64,000 nucleotides of DNA from Paenibacillus maysiensis. GTDB lineage: Bacteria > Bacillota > Bacilli > Paenibacillales > Paenibacillaceae. The translations under genes were made by a program, and so were the position numbers. Positions 55,529 to 63,746 of the stretch are shown here, in pieces; within the stretch, counting starts at the first letter, position 1, and the number at the start of each line of letters is the position of its first letter. The stretch lies in contig NZ_ASRY01000084.1 of the NCBI RefSeq assembly GCF_000520815.1, positions 1 through 64,000 on the forward strand, read 5' to 3'. The notes beneath the pieces were generated by a model. It made no database searches and was not told the DNA's origin. It worked only from the letters and a program-made list of their open reading frames with translations.

Positions 55529-56581
55529 ATGCAAGCATTGAGATGGCATGGAGTAAAGGACTTACGATTGGAAACCATTGAGCAGCCCGCTGCTCTGGCT
55601 GGAAAAGTAAAAATCAAAGTAGAATGGTGCGGCATTTGCGGAAGTGATCTGCATGAATATGTGGCAGGACCGATCTTCATTCCCCAGGATGCTCATCATC
55701 CATTAACTGGTGAAAAGGCTCCTGTCGTCATGGGACATGAATTCTCTGGACAAGTGGTCGAAATCGGCGAAGGTGTAACCAAGATTCAGGTTGGCGACCG
55801 TGTGGTCGTAGAACCGATTTTTGCATGTGGAGAATGTGATGCATGTAAACAAGGCAAATATAATCTTTGCGATAAAATGGGCTTCCTCGGCCTGGCAGGC
55901 GGCGGCGGTGGATTTTCTGAATATGTCGCAGCAGACGAGCACATGGTTCACAAAATTCCAGAAAGCGTATCTTTCGAGCAAGGCGCATTGGTAGAGCCTT
56001 CGGCCGTTGCTTTGTATGCTGTCCGTCAAAGCCAACTGAAAGTCGGCGACAAAGCCGTAGTATTTGGCGCCGGTCCTATCGGATTGCTGGTTATTGAAGC
56101 TTTGAAAGCTTCGGGCGCATCTGAGATTTATGCAGTAGAGCTTTCGGAGGAACGTAAAGCTAAAGCTGAAGAGCTGGGTGCTATCGTTATTGATCCTAAA
56201 GCTTATGATGTTGTGCAAGAGCTGCACAAACGGACTAACGGCGGCGTAGATGTAGCCTATGAAGTCACTGGAGTACCTCCTGTACTGACTCAAGCGATCG
56301 AGTCCACCAAAATTAGCGGACAAATTATGATCGTCAGCATTTTTGAAAAAGAAGCTCCAATCAAGCCTAACAACATCGTTATGAAAGAGCGCAATATGAC
56401 CGGTATTATCGGTTACCGTGATGTGTTCCCGGCTGTCATCAGCCTGATGGAAAAAGGGTATTTCCCTGCGGACAAGCTGGTTACCAAACGTATTAAGCTC
56501 GATGAAGTGATTGAACACGGTTTTGAAGCTCTGCTGAAAGAGAAAAATCAGGTTAAAATCCTCGTATCTCCGCAATCTTAA
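55529..56581 (+). CDS. bdhA: (R,R)-2,3-butanediol dehydrogenase / acetoin reductase
   Basis: A 350-residue zinc-dependent medium-chain dehydrogenase. Catalytic zinc ligands are Cys37 (WCGICGSD), His70-Glu71 (GHEFSG) and Glu156 in the following helix; structural zinc is CGECDACKQGKYNLC. The NAD site is VFGAGPIGLLVIEALKASGA. It interconverts acetoin and butanediol in fermentation. ATG at 55529 chosen (AAGGAG 9 bases upstream); a longer frame starts inside the promoter. Confidence 0.92.
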   Translation: MQALRWHGVKDLRLETIEQPAALAGKVKIKVEWCGICGSDLHEYVAGPIFIPQDAHHPLTGEKAPVVMGHEFSGQVVEIGEGVTKIQVGDRVVVEPIFACGECDACKQGKYNLCDKMGFLGLAGGGGGFSEYVAADEHMVHKIPESVSFEQGALVEPSAVALYAVRQSQLKVGDKAVVFGAGPIGLLVIEALKASGASEIYAVELSEERKAKAEELGAIVIDPKAYDVVQELHKRTNGGVDVAYEVTGVPPVLTQAIESTKISGQIMIVSIFEKEAPIKPNNIVMKERNMTGIIGYRDVFPAVISLMEKGYFPADKLVTKRIKLDEVIEHGFEALLKEKNQVKILVSPQS

Positions 56582-56600
56582 TCTAAAAAGAAGCATACTC

Positions 56601-56629
56601 AGATGTCTGCTCTATGCAGGCATCTTTTT
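56601..56629 (+). terminator. bdhA terminator
   Basis: AGATGTCTGC-TCTAT-GCAGGCATCT followed by TTTTTAT. Confidence 0.85.
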
Positions 56630-56631
56630 AT

Positions 56632-56686
56632 AAAAAAACGCTCTCCTTCCTGCGACATGCTGTCGTCAAGATGAGTAGCGTTTTTT
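56632..56686 (-). terminator. Terminator of the siderophore-binding gene
   Basis: AACGCT pairs with AGCGTT at the outer stem, with an inner GACGACA/TGTCGC hairpin, followed by TTTTTTTAT on the minus strand. Confidence 0.65.
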
Positions 56687-56700
56687 GATTAACATTTGGA

Positions 56701-57687
56701 TTACTGAGTTACATTTTTCAGAACATCGTCAATCATTTGGCTGTTTGCAATTGTACCTGTATACAACCAGCTAGAATCCTTACCAAAATCGTATACATGG
56801 CCTTCTTTAACGGCTGGAATTCCCGCCCATACAGGATCTTTTACAATATCTTCTTTACTTACGTTTTTACTGTTCACGATAAAGATATAATCCGCATCCA
56901 GCTCGGCCAGCTTCTCAAGCGATAAATTACTCCAGTTCGCCTTAGCCGTTTTGGAAATCTCCTGTACGACTTGTGGAATCTTGAATCCCAAATCCTTATA
57001 CAATACATCACCGCTGGATAGATTCTGGTTTACGACATACACATTTTTATCCGTTACCCACAATGCCGCCGCAGTTTTTTGTCCCACCGTCTGACTCAGC
57101 TTGGCTTTAGCTTCTGCTGCTTTTTTGTCGTAGTTGCTCAATGCCTGCTTCGCTTCACTGCTCTTATTCAGCACCTCACCCACGGTCAGCAGCTCTTGAC
57201 GCCAATCATTGTTCATATCACTGCCTACCACGTAGGTTGGAGCAATTTTAGAGTATTGATTATATTTGTCGCCTTCCACCATGCTCGCACTGTCCATAAT
57301 GATTAAATCAGGCTTGAAGTTCAGAACCGCCTCAAACGGAAGATCCGAAGCGATGGTAGGAACGTCCTTCAGTTCTTTTTGCAGGTAACCTTGAACTGAA
57401 TTTTTACCTACCGACCATTGGGCTACGGGTTTAACACCCAGCGCAACCAGATGATCCTCCAGATAAGAAGCGATCACACGCTGAGGCTGAGCCGGAACCT
57501 TCACCTCATGTCCAAGTGCATCCTTCAGCACCCTTTCCTGTGATGTTGGTTCCGCTGATGTATTATTGGTCCCTTGCGGAACGCCATCCGTTCCCGTAGG
57601 ACTGGATGTGCCTGAGCACGCGCTGAGCAGGAGGGTAAAACTAAGCAATAAAATAAATGCCATGGAATGCTTTGCGTTTCTATTCAT
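56701..57687 (-). CDS. Ferri-siderophore ABC transporter binding lipoprotein (internal start)
   Basis: A 328-residue lipoprotein predicted from the ATG at 57687 inside the larger frame: lipobox LLSAC, Ser/Thr linker, then a FeuA/FhuD-type binding domain ending in NSQMIDDVLKNVTQ. It should capture a ferric siderophore outside the membrane. AAGGGA lies 8 bases upstream and a Fur box another 15 bp beyond, so it has its own iron-controlled expression. No permease or ATPase genes lie next to it. Confidence 0.75.
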   Translation of the reverse strand: MNRNAKHSMAFILLLSFTLLLSACSGTSSPTGTDGVPQGTNNTSAEPTSQERVLKDALGHEVKVPAQPQRVIASYLEDHLVALGVKPVAQWSVGKNSVQGYLQKELKDVPTIASDLPFEAVLNFKPDLIIMDSASMVEGDKYNQYSKIAPTYVVGSDMNNDWRQELLTVGEVLNKSSEAKQALSNYDKKAAEAKAKLSQTVGQKTAAALWVTDKNVYVVNQNLSSGDVLYKDLGFKIPQVVQEISKTAKANWSNLSLEKLAELDADYIFIVNSKNVSKEDIVKDPVWAGIPAVKEGHVYDFGKDSSWLYTGTIANSQMIDDVLKNVTQ

Positions 57688-58695
57688 TCGTAAAATCCCT
57701 TCATCATGATTTTGATAATGATTATTATCCTCAATAACAGTATGCAGGGCGCCACTTATCGAATCAATGGAACATTCGGACATGCTTAATGGATTATCCA
57801 GACTGGTATCTCTCACAAAAGCAGATGAATATAGGCTGTCCCGGTAATGAACCGGGGATACACCCGTATATTTTTTGAATGCCCGGCTAAAGAAATAGAC
57901 ATCCGGGTACCCCACACTGACAGCGATATCCTGCAAAGTAGCATCCGTCTTCCGCAAAAGCTCCTTAGCCTTGTCCATTCGCAGCTGAATCAAGTACATA
58001 ATCGGGCTACAATCCGTTTGTTTTTTAAATAACCGAGTCAAATGTCTCGGACTGCATTCCAACAATCCGGCCAAACGTTCCAGCGTTATGGACTCCGCAT
58101 AATGGACCTGCATAAATCGAATCGCCTGTGTCACGATATCCCGCGCGGAAGTCCGAGCCTTCGGTTCCTGCAATTGCCGCATACATTCATATGCAAAATC
58201 ATAGAACCGACCCTGAGCCTGTATCTTGGATAGCGCCTCTTGATCCTGCCATGCGTGCTCCAGTAGTTGCAGCTTTTGATACAGTATAACCGGATAGAGC
58301 GGTACAAAACCATGAGCTAGCGAAGGATGATTATACACCGTGTGTCCCGATAGAGAAGTCGCTTTATATAGTACAAGGATATATTCTATCCCGCATTTCG
58401 AGGGTTTCATATTCAGTTCAAAGCCTTTGCTGCCATGCAGTACGTACCCTGAATATGTTGTATCCTTCCAATCACCAGCCAATTGCACGCTACCCTGTAG
58501 CACAAAAACAAAAGCATGCGCTGGAAGACGATACGGTTGAAGCAGCTCTTCCGACTCCAGTCGAATGTGCCGGACATCCATGACACGGATCGACGAATGG
58601 AGCCATACGGATAACAGCTTGTTCAGCTCTTCAGCCTCATGCCCCTTGCCCGTCCCGGTGTGGGAACCTGTCTGCTTTTTCCGATCCTGCTTCAC
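56701..58695 (-). CDS. AraC regulator fused in frame to a siderophore-binding lipoprotein
   Basis: A single uninterrupted frame of 664 codons covers two proteins. Residues 1-290 are an AraC regulator (sensor half, then LERLAGLLECSPRHLTRLFK and VGYPDVYFFSRAFKKYTGVS). Residues 337-664 are an iron-siderophore-binding lipoprotein with its own signal peptide in the middle (MNRNAKHSMAFILLLSFTLL, LSACSG) and the fold VIASYLEDHLVALGVKPVAQ, FKPDLIIMD. AAGGGA precedes the internal ATG at 57687, so the lipoprotein can be made alone (56701-57687). GTG at 58695 has GGAGG 9 bases upstream. It resembles B. subtilis Btr in domain content, but that protein has no internal signal peptide. Confidence 0.85.
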   Translation of the reverse strand: MKQDRKKQTGSHTGTGKGHEAEELNKLLSVWLHSSIRVMDVRHIRLESEELLQPYRLPAHAFVFVLQGSVQLAGDWKDTTYSGYVLHGSKGFELNMKPSKCGIEYILVLYKATSLSGHTVYNHPSLAHGFVPLYPVILYQKLQLLEHAWQDQEALSKIQAQGRFYDFAYECMRQLQEPKARTSARDIVTQAIRFMQVHYAESITLERLAGLLECSPRHLTRLFKKQTDCSPIMYLIQLRMDKAKELLRKTDATLQDIAVSVGYPDVYFFSRAFKKYTGVSPVHYRDSLYSSAFVRDTSLDNPLSMSECSIDSISGALHTVIEDNNHYQNHDEGILRMNRNAKHSMAFILLLSFTLLLSACSGTSSPTGTDGVPQGTNNTSAEPTSQERVLKDALGHEVKVPAQPQRVIASYLEDHLVALGVKPVAQWSVGKNSVQGYLQKELKDVPTIASDLPFEAVLNFKPDLIIMDSASMVEGDKYNQYSKIAPTYVVGSDMNNDWRQELLTVGEVLNKSSEAKQALSNYDKKAAEAKAKLSQTVGQKTAAALWVTDKNVYVVNQNLSSGDVLYKDLGFKIPQVVQEISKTAKANWSNLSLEKLAELDADYIFIVNSKNVSKEDIVKDPVWAGIPAVKEGHVYDFGKDSSWLYTGTIANSQMIDDVLKNVTQ
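57713..57727. promoter_or_regulatory. Fur box inside the fused reading frame
   Basis: TGATAATGATTATTA fits the 7-1-7 Fur pattern TGATAAT-N-ATTATCA at 13-14 positions. It lies about 26 bp upstream of the internal lipoprotein start and is read as codons DNNHYQ in the long frame. Confidence 0.82.
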
Positions 58696-58886
58696 TTGTC
58701 AAAGCCTCCGCTCATAAATACCATACTATTTTTCCAAACCAACCTCATTATATATCATCTTCTACTTCGTCTACCATGAGACAAATATGCCTGCTCGAAT
58801 TCCTGCTCGAAACAAGGCGAATAAATCATTTCCATGGTACAATTTGTATAAATACAAGATTTAAAATACATAGGAGGTTTGACAGC

Positions 58887-60149
58887 ATGAGTGGTTCAAA
58901 AATGGTATTAAGTACAGGAGCTAATGCTCCTTTAGGCACAGAAGAGATAGTGCGGGTAAAAATTACATGGGAGCATGCGCCAGCCGAACTGGATGTTAGC
59001 TGTTTTATGGTAGGAACAAACGGAAAGGTTTCCTCAGATGACTATTTCATTTTTTACAATCAACCCGCTGACCCGCATGGCCATGTACGGTTACAGCGCC
59101 CGAATGACAAAACCACTGAGTTTACTATAGCGCTCAAAGAACTGGAACGAACTAGAGTGGAAAAATGTGTATTTTCCGCCACACTGGACGGTCCAGGTAC
59201 TTTTGCCAATGTGGTTGGCTGCACATTGACCGTTCAAGGAATGCAGGTACATATCGCCTATAGTATTACCGAGGCCACCGAAGAAACGTCTCTCGTATTC
59301 GCTGAAATATATCGTCATACATCTGGCTTCAAGCTCCGCGCAGTTGGACGCGGTTTCAATGGAGGACTGAAACCGCTTGCCGAGGCTCATGGTGTCACCG
59401 TAGAGGAAACGGAATCGCCAGCAGCACCGTCCGCTGATCAAGCCGGCGTGAAGGAGCCTTCTCCTGTGAATGGAAGAATTAATCTGCTTAAACAGAAGGT
59501 TCAAATTTCACTCCAAAAGAAGCAGATAGACCGTGAAAAAGCACGAGTAGCGGTTGTATTAGACGCTTCTGCTTCCATGGCGAAACTGTACTCTAAGGGA
59601 ACCGTGCAAAAAGCCTTCGAACGTGTTCTGGCTGTATCGGCCTGCATGGATGATGACGGTGAAATGGACGTATGGTTTTTTGCGAACAAAGCCAAACGCG
59701 CTCCAAGCGTCACGGAACGGGATTACGAGAATTACGTAAAACGAAATTTCCCAGAAATCGGATACGGAAATATAGGATTTGGTAACAATGAGCCTGAAGT
59801 GATAGAGGATATCATTTTAAAATATACAAAAGAGGTACCAAATGAAACAATCCCGACCTACATTATCTTTTTCAGTGACGGTGGCGTATATGAAACAAAA
59901 AAAATATCAAAGTTGCTGATCAAGTGCTCGAAAACTCCGATTTTCTGGCAATTTGTTGGTCTTGGTCATGCTGATTTCGGAGTCCTTCAAAAGTTGGATA
60001 ATCTGCGCGGTCGCGTAGTGGATAATGCAGATTTCTTTGCCTTAGATGACATTGACTCCGTGACAGACGCAGAATTGTACGACCGTCTGCTGAATGAGTT
60101 TCCTGGTTGGCTCAAGCAAGTGCGGGCTAAAGGAATATTGCGGAGCTAA
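58887..60149 (+). CDS. TerD-domain plus vWA protein (TerF-like)
   Basis: A 420-residue stress-type protein. The N-terminal TerD domain (VRVKITWEHAPAELDVSCFM, GPGTFANVVGCTLTVQGM) is joined by a linker to a von Willebrand A domain with a MIDAS motif DASASM and DGGVYE. The last segment (FWQFVGLGHADFGVLQKLDN) is typical of TerF-type vWA. Such proteins bind calcium and form tellurium/chemical-stress or phage-defence-associated complexes. A strong AGGAGG precedes the ATG. No other ter gene is nearby. Confidence 0.88.
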   Translation: MSGSKMVLSTGANAPLGTEEIVRVKITWEHAPAELDVSCFMVGTNGKVSSDDYFIFYNQPADPHGHVRLQRPNDKTTEFTIALKELERTRVEKCVFSATLDGPGTFANVVGCTLTVQGMQVHIAYSITEATEETSLVFAEIYRHTSGFKLRAVGRGFNGGLKPLAEAHGVTVEETESPAAPSADQAGVKEPSPVNGRINLLKQKVQISLQKKQIDREKARVAVVLDASASMAKLYSKGTVQKAFERVLAVSACMDDDGEMDVWFFANKAKRAPSVTERDYENYVKRNFPEIGYGNIGFGNNEPEVIEDIILKYTKEVPNETIPTYIIFFSDGGVYETKKISKLLIKCSKTPIFWQFVGLGHADFGVLQKLDNLRGRVVDNADFFALDDIDSVTDAELYDRLLNEFPGWLKQVRAKGILRS

Positions 60150-60458
60150 TCCGTCACCGCAATGCGATACTCCTACATGATCACTTAAATATCCGCCGAG
60201 CAGAACAATAAAGGCAGAATGACCGCAGATAGAGCAATCGTCAGCGCCATCATTCTGCCTCTTAACTGCTCTTCAACACATTTCTCTTCAGGTTATTCCC
60301 CCCATTTTAGTCATAGTAGAATTATATATGGTTAACTCCTTGCCAATTCCTATTTCTTTCATTTCCTAATTGGATATTTTCATGTAGTATAAACCTAATT
60401 GAAGCAACCCTGTTTGGGCTATGCTGAAGCTATTGACTTTATGAAGGAGGATTTCAGA
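60150..60458. other. Intergenic region with hairpin and a possible MFS scrap
   Basis: GGCAGAATGA (60213-60222) and TCATTCTGCC (60250-60259) form a 10-bp stem that may terminate the TerD gene, though the T-run is poor. The minus strand over this stem reads EEQLRGRMMALTIALSAVIL, then PLLFCSADI, between stops. It looks like a helix-loop piece of an MFS protein but is too short to assign. Nothing else is supported. Confidence 0.35.
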
Positions 60459-61802
60459 TTGAAATCAAATGAAGCCACTTTGCACAAAAAACTGCTCCCT
60501 AGGCATATTACCTTTATGGCTATGGGTGGAGTCATCGGGACCGGTATTTTTAAAGGAAGTACCGAAACGATCAGCCTGGCGGGGCCTGGGGTCATTCTAT
60601 CTTATATCTTCGCGGGGCTTCTGCTCTTGGTCGTTATGGGCGCAATTGCCGAGATGGCTACCGTCTACCCCAACATGAATATGAAGGATTTTATTCGCAA
60701 AGCTTTTGGAGAACGACTGTCCTTTATCATCGGCTGGTTGTATTGCTTCATGTGGCTGGCCGTCTGTGTCATTGAGGTCATCGCAGCGGGAAGCTTCCTG
60801 CAATACTGGTTGCCAGACGTTCCCTTATGGGTACTCAGTTTAGCGAGTGCGGCCTTCATTATTGTGGTCAACATGCTGAGTGTCGGCGGTTTCGGGGAGC
60901 TTGAATTTTGGCTTGCGGGTATTAAGATTGCCATGATTATCATCTTTATTGCATTGGGTGGGTGTATCCTGTTCGGCATTATCCCAACTGAAACCCCTCC
61001 TTATCTGAGCAATTACGTCCAGCACGGCGGATTTCTCCCCAATGGCTGGCTGGCTATTTTCTCGGCGCTGCTGGTGGTTACCTTCTCCTACGGAGGGTCG
61101 GAGCTGATTGGTCTGACGTTAACAGAAACAGAAAATCCGGAAAAGGTACTTCCGAAGGTGGTTAAAAGCTTTATTTTTCGCGTTGTATTGTTTTATACGC
61201 TGCCGATTCTTATCATTTGCGGCTTGATTCCCTGGAATCAACTGGATGAAAATACCAGTCCATTCGTACAGGTGCTGTCTTCGGCAGGACTCCAAGGCTC
61301 GGCCCATGTCATGAACTTTATCTTGATCACCGCCGTACTGTCTGCCGCCAATTCAGGGATTTACGGGGCTACACGTATGTTGCATTCGCTGGCAGTCAAC
61401 GGAGAAGGTCCTAAATCACTCGCGCGGGTATCCTCGAATGGGGTTCCGGTGAACAGTCTCAAATGGTGTGCCGTGATCCTGATTGTCGGTTCGATGGTCG
61501 CTTATATTGATCAGGACGGACTGTTCCGTATTCTGATGGCCGTACCGGGCTTTGTCGTTTTGCTCGTCTGGAGCTGTATTTGTCTGTCCCAGTTGAAGCT
61601 GCGTAAATCTTATCCGGTGGAGCCAAGCTTCAAAATATGGGGATTCCCTTATGTGACGGCGGTTACGGTGGGATGCCTATGGGTAATTGCATTCCTGTTC
61701 TTGCTTGACCCGCAAAATCGCATCAGCATTAGCGTGTGCGTGGCTTTCATGGCGTTCCTGATCATCTGGTCTTTGGTGAAGTTCCGGGGAAAGCAGGCGT
61801 AA
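60459..61802 (+). CDS. Amino-acid permease (APC superfamily)
   Basis: A 447-residue, 12-helix amino-acid transporter. The N-terminal signature is RHITFMAMGGVIGTGIFKGS, followed by AGPGVILSYIFAG and TFSYGGSELIGLTLTETENP, as in the basic/aromatic amino-acid permease group. TTG at 60459 chosen because AAGGAGG lies 8 bases upstream and the preceding 20 codons are not conserved-looking. Substrate not assigned. Followed within 7 bp by the VanZ-RDD gene. Confidence 0.9.
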   Translation: MKSNEATLHKKLLPRHITFMAMGGVIGTGIFKGSTETISLAGPGVILSYIFAGLLLLVVMGAIAEMATVYPNMNMKDFIRKAFGERLSFIIGWLYCFMWLAVCVIEVIAAGSFLQYWLPDVPLWVLSLASAAFIIVVNMLSVGGFGELEFWLAGIKIAMIIIFIALGGCILFGIIPTETPPYLSNYVQHGGFLPNGWLAIFSALLVVTFSYGGSELIGLTLTETENPEKVLPKVVKSFIFRVVLFYTLPILIICGLIPWNQLDENTSPFVQVLSSAGLQGSAHVMNFILITAVLSAANSGIYGATRMLHSLAVNGEGPKSLARVSSNGVPVNSLKWCAVILIVGSMVAYIDQDGLFRILMAVPGFVVLLVWSCICLSQLKLRKSYPVEPSFKIWGFPYVTAVTVGCLWVIAFLFLLDPQNRISISVCVAFMAFLIIWSLVKFRGKQA

Positions 61803-61809
61803 ACAGCTC

Positions 61810-62952
61810 ATGATTCAAGCGTATCTGTTTCCTGTTTCTTATGCCTTTCTCGCCTTTCCCTTTGCCGCGTTGCTGTTTACGCTACCTTTTCTGATCGTAC
61901 AGTACCGCAGGCATGGTTATATCCATAAAACGAGAGCATTGCTGCTTTACCTGTTGCTTTTATACTTAATGAATGCTTTCTTTCTGGTGATTTTGCCGCT
62001 TCCGGCATCGCGTCATAATACGGCATTAACCGGAGGCGCATTGCAGCTAATGCCCTTGCAGTTCATTCACGACATTATCAGGGAGACTTCCGTCTCTCCC
62101 TCCCAACCCTCCAGCTATCTGCATTTGCTGAAGGAACGCGCTTTTCTCCAGGTCGTTTTTAACGTTCTTATGACTGTGCCTTTCGGTATGTTCTTACGTT
62201 ATTATTTCCGTGCGCGGTGGGGATGGTGTCTGATCCTGTCCTTTGGCCTGTCCCTCTTCTTTGAAATGACGCAGCTAACAGGACTATACGGATTTTTTGA
62301 CCATGCGTATCGTGTGTTCGATGTGGACGATCTGATGGCAAATACATTGGGCGGCATGCTTGGCTTTCTTTTAGGCGAATGGTTTTCGCGTTTTCTCCCG
62401 CGTCTGGAGCATCTGGACAAGCATTTGGACATCACTACCAAGCGGGTGTCCTATACCAGACGGGGTGTAGCCTTTTTTGTGGATTCTATCATATGGACAG
62501 GTCTGCTCGGTGTTATGGAATACCTCCAAGTGCCCGCCGCCTTCTGGGTATCCAGTGGAGTATACTTCATGCTGATTCCTTACCTGACGAATGGACGCAC
62601 TCCGGGAAAATGGCTGGTGCGTATACATCTTGCGGGGGCAGGAAAACGGATTTCCCTGTGGAAGCTCATAAAACGCTACGGCCTCTTGTACTGGTTGTAT
62701 TTCGGGATGAATTACGTGCTGGGTGGACCCGTGCTCTGGCCTCAAGTCCCTCCATGGGCGAGTGTTCTGATCAGCCTGATACTGTTGGTCATTAACGGGT
62801 GGTTCTTTTTCCATCTGGTTATACGTCTGTTCAGGAAAGACCTGTTATTTTATGAGGAGCTTAGCCATACTACCCACCGGATTACATGGCCCAAGCGACT
62901 TCATAGCCCTCTGCCTGACGCTACTGAACCTGCCAATACATCGGAAAGCTAA
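61810..62952 (+). CDS. VanZ-RDD membrane protein
   Basis: A 380-residue, about nine-helix membrane protein. Residues 1-200 are VanZ-like (LPLPASR, NVLMTVPFGMFLRYYF, SLFFEMTQLTGLYGF, FDVDDLMANTLGGMLGFLLG). Residues about 215-345 form an RDD domain (RRGVAFFVDSIIWTGLLGVM, PYLTNGRTPGKWLVRIHL). VanZ proteins influence glycopeptide susceptibility; RDD proteins are often transporters. It is probably co-transcribed with the permease. Ribosome site weak. Confidence 0.85.
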   Translation: MIQAYLFPVSYAFLAFPFAALLFTLPFLIVQYRRHGYIHKTRALLLYLLLLYLMNAFFLVILPLPASRHNTALTGGALQLMPLQFIHDIIRETSVSPSQPSSYLHLLKERAFLQVVFNVLMTVPFGMFLRYYFRARWGWCLILSFGLSLFFEMTQLTGLYGFFDHAYRVFDVDDLMANTLGGMLGFLLGEWFSRFLPRLEHLDKHLDITTKRVSYTRRGVAFFVDSIIWTGLLGVMEYLQVPAAFWVSSGVYFMLIPYLTNGRTPGKWLVRIHLAGAGKRISLWKLIKRYGLLYWLYFGMNYVLGGPVLWPQVPPWASVLISLILLVINGWFFFHLVIRLFRKDLLFYEELSHTTHRITWPKRLHSPLPDATEPANTSES

Positions 62953-62970
62953 TATAGTGATACGACAGCA

Positions 62971-63017
62971 AAAAACAGGCGAAGCAAAGGAACATTCCTT
63001 TGTCCGCCTGTTTTTTT
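62971..63017. terminator. Bidirectional terminator
   Basis: AACAGGCG-AAGCAAAGGAA pairs with TTCCTTTGTCCGCCTGTT, followed by TTTTTTT on the plus strand and preceded by an A-run that gives a T-run on the minus strand. Confidence 0.88.
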
Positions 63018-63047
63018 ATATTGCGAATAGATAATAACTCGTTTCTT

Positions 63048-63701
63048 TTACTTCCACTGTGCAATTTGATCAATGGGCAAACGAGTCGATGGATGACCAT
63101 TGTTAATTCCTTTACCCATGGAAATGAGCATCACAGGCACATAACGATCTTTTTCAAGACCAAAGGCTTCAGCGATTCTGCTCTTGTCGTATCCACCGAT
63201 TGGATTCGTATCGTAACCGTGAGCGCGTGCCACCAGCATCAACTGCATGGAAACCAGACCACCGTCGATCAAAACTGTTTCCCTGTTAATTGCTGGGTCC
63301 AGTTTCGCAAAATGGGCTCCTACTTGTTCCTGTTGCATTTCTTTAACATCTTTTGACATATAGCCCAATTCAACAGCTTCTCCGAAAATTTGCTCGAAAT
63401 TATCAAAGTTGTTCAAATCCCCGAACACGGCAATAACTGCCGAAGAAGTCTCTACTTGGCGTTGATTAAAGCTCGCGAGGGGTGCCAACGTTGCTTTACC
63501 TTCCGGGCTGTCAATGACGAGGAAGCGCCAAGGCTGCAGGTTGATGGAAGATGGAGCGCGTGTCGCTTCGGTCAAAATCTCTGTCATTTCCTCGCGGCTA
63601 ATCTTCACGGACGGATCGTATACTTTCACAGAACGACGGCCCAGTGCGATTTCTTTAAAATCATTGGTTTTAACAATATTGGATGTGTTCGTATTACTCA
63701 T
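63048..63701 (-). CDS. Nitroreductase-family oxidoreductase
   Basis: A 217-residue FMN-dependent NAD(P)H oxidoreductase. FMN-binding residues lie in GRRSVKVYDPSVKISREEMT and EATRAPSSINLQPWRFLVID; the C-terminal half has PIGGYDKSRIAEAFGLEKDR. AAGGAGAG precedes the ATG. It follows the MarR gene by 45 bp on the same strand and is likely induced by its ligand, such as a quinone or nitro compound. Confidence 0.92.
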   Translation of the reverse strand: MSNTNTSNIVKTNDFKEIALGRRSVKVYDPSVKISREEMTEILTEATRAPSSINLQPWRFLVIDSPEGKATLAPLASFNQRQVETSSAVIAVFGDLNNFDNFEQIFGEAVELGYMSKDVKEMQQEQVGAHFAKLDPAINRETVLIDGGLVSMQLMLVARAHGYDTNPIGGYDKSRIAEAFGLEKDRYVPVMLISMGKGINNGHPSTRLPIDQIAQWK

Positions 63702-63746
63702 TTTAAATCTCTCCTTGTTTACCCTATGGGTGTAATGTAATTGGGG

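Noticed and set aside
55703-56596. 297-codon frame antisense to bdhA
   Set aside because: Lies exactly opposite a well-conserved dehydrogenase; a codon-bias shadow.
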